Source of the DNA: Sessilibacter corallicola
GTDB lineage: Bacteria; Pseudomonadota; Gammaproteobacteria; Pseudomonadales; Cellvibrionaceae
Assembly: GCF_021290925.1 (NCBI RefSeq)
Contig: NZ_JAJSLX010000001.1
Location: 1,612,001 to 1,676,000 of the forward strand
DNA: 64,000 nt
Direction: 5' to 3'
Shown here: in pieces, positions 63,138-64,000 of the stretch
Numbering within the stretch: the stretch's first letter is position 1
Layout of the letters: every line of letters starts with the position of its first letter
Notes under the pieces: generated by a model
The model's input: only the letters and a program-made list of their open reading frames with translations
Told to the model about the DNA's origin: nothing
Databases searched by the model: none
Position numbers and translations under genes: made by a program

Positions 63138-64000
63138 GATTTGTCTCCCGCGGCGTCTTGAGCTTCACAGGCGGCTAATACTTCGTTGCGTAAATCTTCC
63201 GGCGCTAATGGGAAACCCAGTGCGCGGCGGCGATCAAAATAAGCTTGGGCAACCGCGCGGGCAAGCGTTCGAACGCGCAAAATGTAGCGCTGACGTTCGG
63301 TTACGGAAATCGCGTGGCGGGCATCCAACAGGTTAAACGTGTGCGAGGCTTTCATGACCATCTCGTAAGCCGGTAGCGGCAAGCCTTTTTCAACCAGGCG
63401 CTTACTTTCGCTTTCGTACTTATCGAAGCATTGGAACAAGAACGGAACGTCGGCTTCTTCGTAGTTAAAATGCGACATTTCCACTTCATTTTGGTGGAAT
63501 ACATCGCCATAAGTCACGATCTCACCGTTTGGATCTTTCGCCCAAACAAGGTCGTAAACGGTATCGGCGCCTTGCAAATACATGGCGATACGCTCAAGAC
63601 CGTAAGTGATTTCACCGGTTACCGGGTAGCATTCGATGCCGCCGACGGCTTGGAAATAGGTAAACTGAGTGACTTCCATACCGTTGAGCCACACTTCCCA
63701 TCCCAAACCCCAGGCGCCAAGCGTGGGTGATTCCCAGTTGTCTTCCACGAAACGAATGTCGTGAACGAGGGGATCAATGCCCAAGTGCTTGAGAGAATTT
63801 AAATACAATTCTTGGATATTCTTAGGCGATGGTTTCATCACTACCTGGAACTGGTAGTAGTGCTGCAACCGATTTGGGTTCTCACCAAAGCGGCCATCGG
63901 TAGGGCGACGGCTTGGTTGCACGTAGGCTGCGTTCCAGGTTTCTGGGCCAAGAGCGCGCAAAACAGTTGCCGGATGGAAGGTGCCTGCGCCGACTTCCAT
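63134..64000 (-). CDS. glyQ: Glycyl-tRNA synthetase alpha subunit (5-prime part outside window)
   Basis: The catalytic alpha subunit of GlyRS. The visible 288 residues begin at [19 protein letters not shown], which corresponds to about residue 33 of complete GlyQ proteins, so the true start lies beyond the right edge; the methionine at the edge is internal. Signatures include [28 protein letters not shown] and [20 protein letters not shown]. Expressed with glyS. Confidence 0.97.
   Translation of the reverse strand: MEVGAGTFHPATVLRALGPETWNAAYVQPSRRPTDGRFGENPNRLQHYYQFQVVMKPSPKNIQELYLNSLKHLGIDPLVHDIRFVEDNWESPTLGAWGLGWEVWLNGMEVTQFTYFQAVGGIECYPVTGEITYGLERIAMYLQGADTVYDLVWAKDPNGEIVTYGDVFHQNEVEMSHFNYEEADVPFLFQCFDKYESESKRLVEKGLPLPAYEMVMKASHTFNLLDARHAISVTERQRYILRVRTLARAVAQAYFDRRRALGFPLAPEDLRNEVLAACEAQDAAGDKS

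Overview
The window comes from a marine-type gammaproteobacterium close to the Pseudomonadales/Cellvibrionales. The evidence is gene order: glmS-glmU-atpCDGAHFEBI-parB-parA-rsmG-mnmG-mnmE-yidC-yidD-rnpA-rpmH on the minus strand, then dnaA-dnaN-recF-gyrB on the plus strand. This is the Pseudomonas-style chromosome origin region. Transcription diverges between rpmH and dnaA, and that gap holds two exact DnaA boxes and an AT-rich stretch, so it is the likely oriC. Two exact 16-bp parS palindromes lie inside recF and are the expected targets of the ParA/ParB pair encoded 12 kb away.

The left 12.6 kb is accessory DNA. It holds (i) a probable secreted muramidase next to a lipoprotein that could be its immunity protein, preceded by a molybdopterin oxidoreductase fused to pentapeptide repeats; (ii) a zeta-type kinase toxin with a small partner; (iii) a 1343-residue, visibly AT-rich protein with an N-terminal NACHT-type NTPase and a C-terminal PD-(D/E)XK nuclease, the best candidate for an undescribed defence system; (iv) housekeeping singletons (thioredoxin-fold protein, LysE exporter, cyclophilin, small HD hydrolase); and (v) a second toxin/immunity-like pair just beyond glmS.

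The core block (12.8-41.1 kb) encodes amino-sugar synthesis, the whole F1Fo ATP synthase, chromosome partitioning, tRNA/rRNA modification, membrane insertion, RNase P protein, and replication initiation, clamp, repair and gyrase. DnaA has an unusually long linker and appears to start at TTG behind a perfect inverted repeat.

From 41.2 to 59.6 kb there is a second accessory block, between gyrB and the plsC/gmhB-like/glyS/glyQ genes that follow gyrB closely in Pseudomonas. It contains a folate-independent methionine synthase pair (mesX-mesD); an RND efflux pair followed by a membrane protein, an AT-rich nuclease-like gene that looks inserted, a ketoacyl synthase III-like enzyme, a heme-oxygenase-fold enzyme and an unknown protein (a possible small biosynthesis-and-export cluster); a secreted dienelactone-hydrolase-like protein; YbjQ; a sodium:solute symporter; and a Fur-box-preceded TonB receptor/PepSY iron-uptake operon. 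The right end has plsC, a GmhB homologue that has lost catalytic residues, and glyS-glyQ (glyQ cut by the window edge). No rRNA, tRNA, CRISPR array or transposase was seen.
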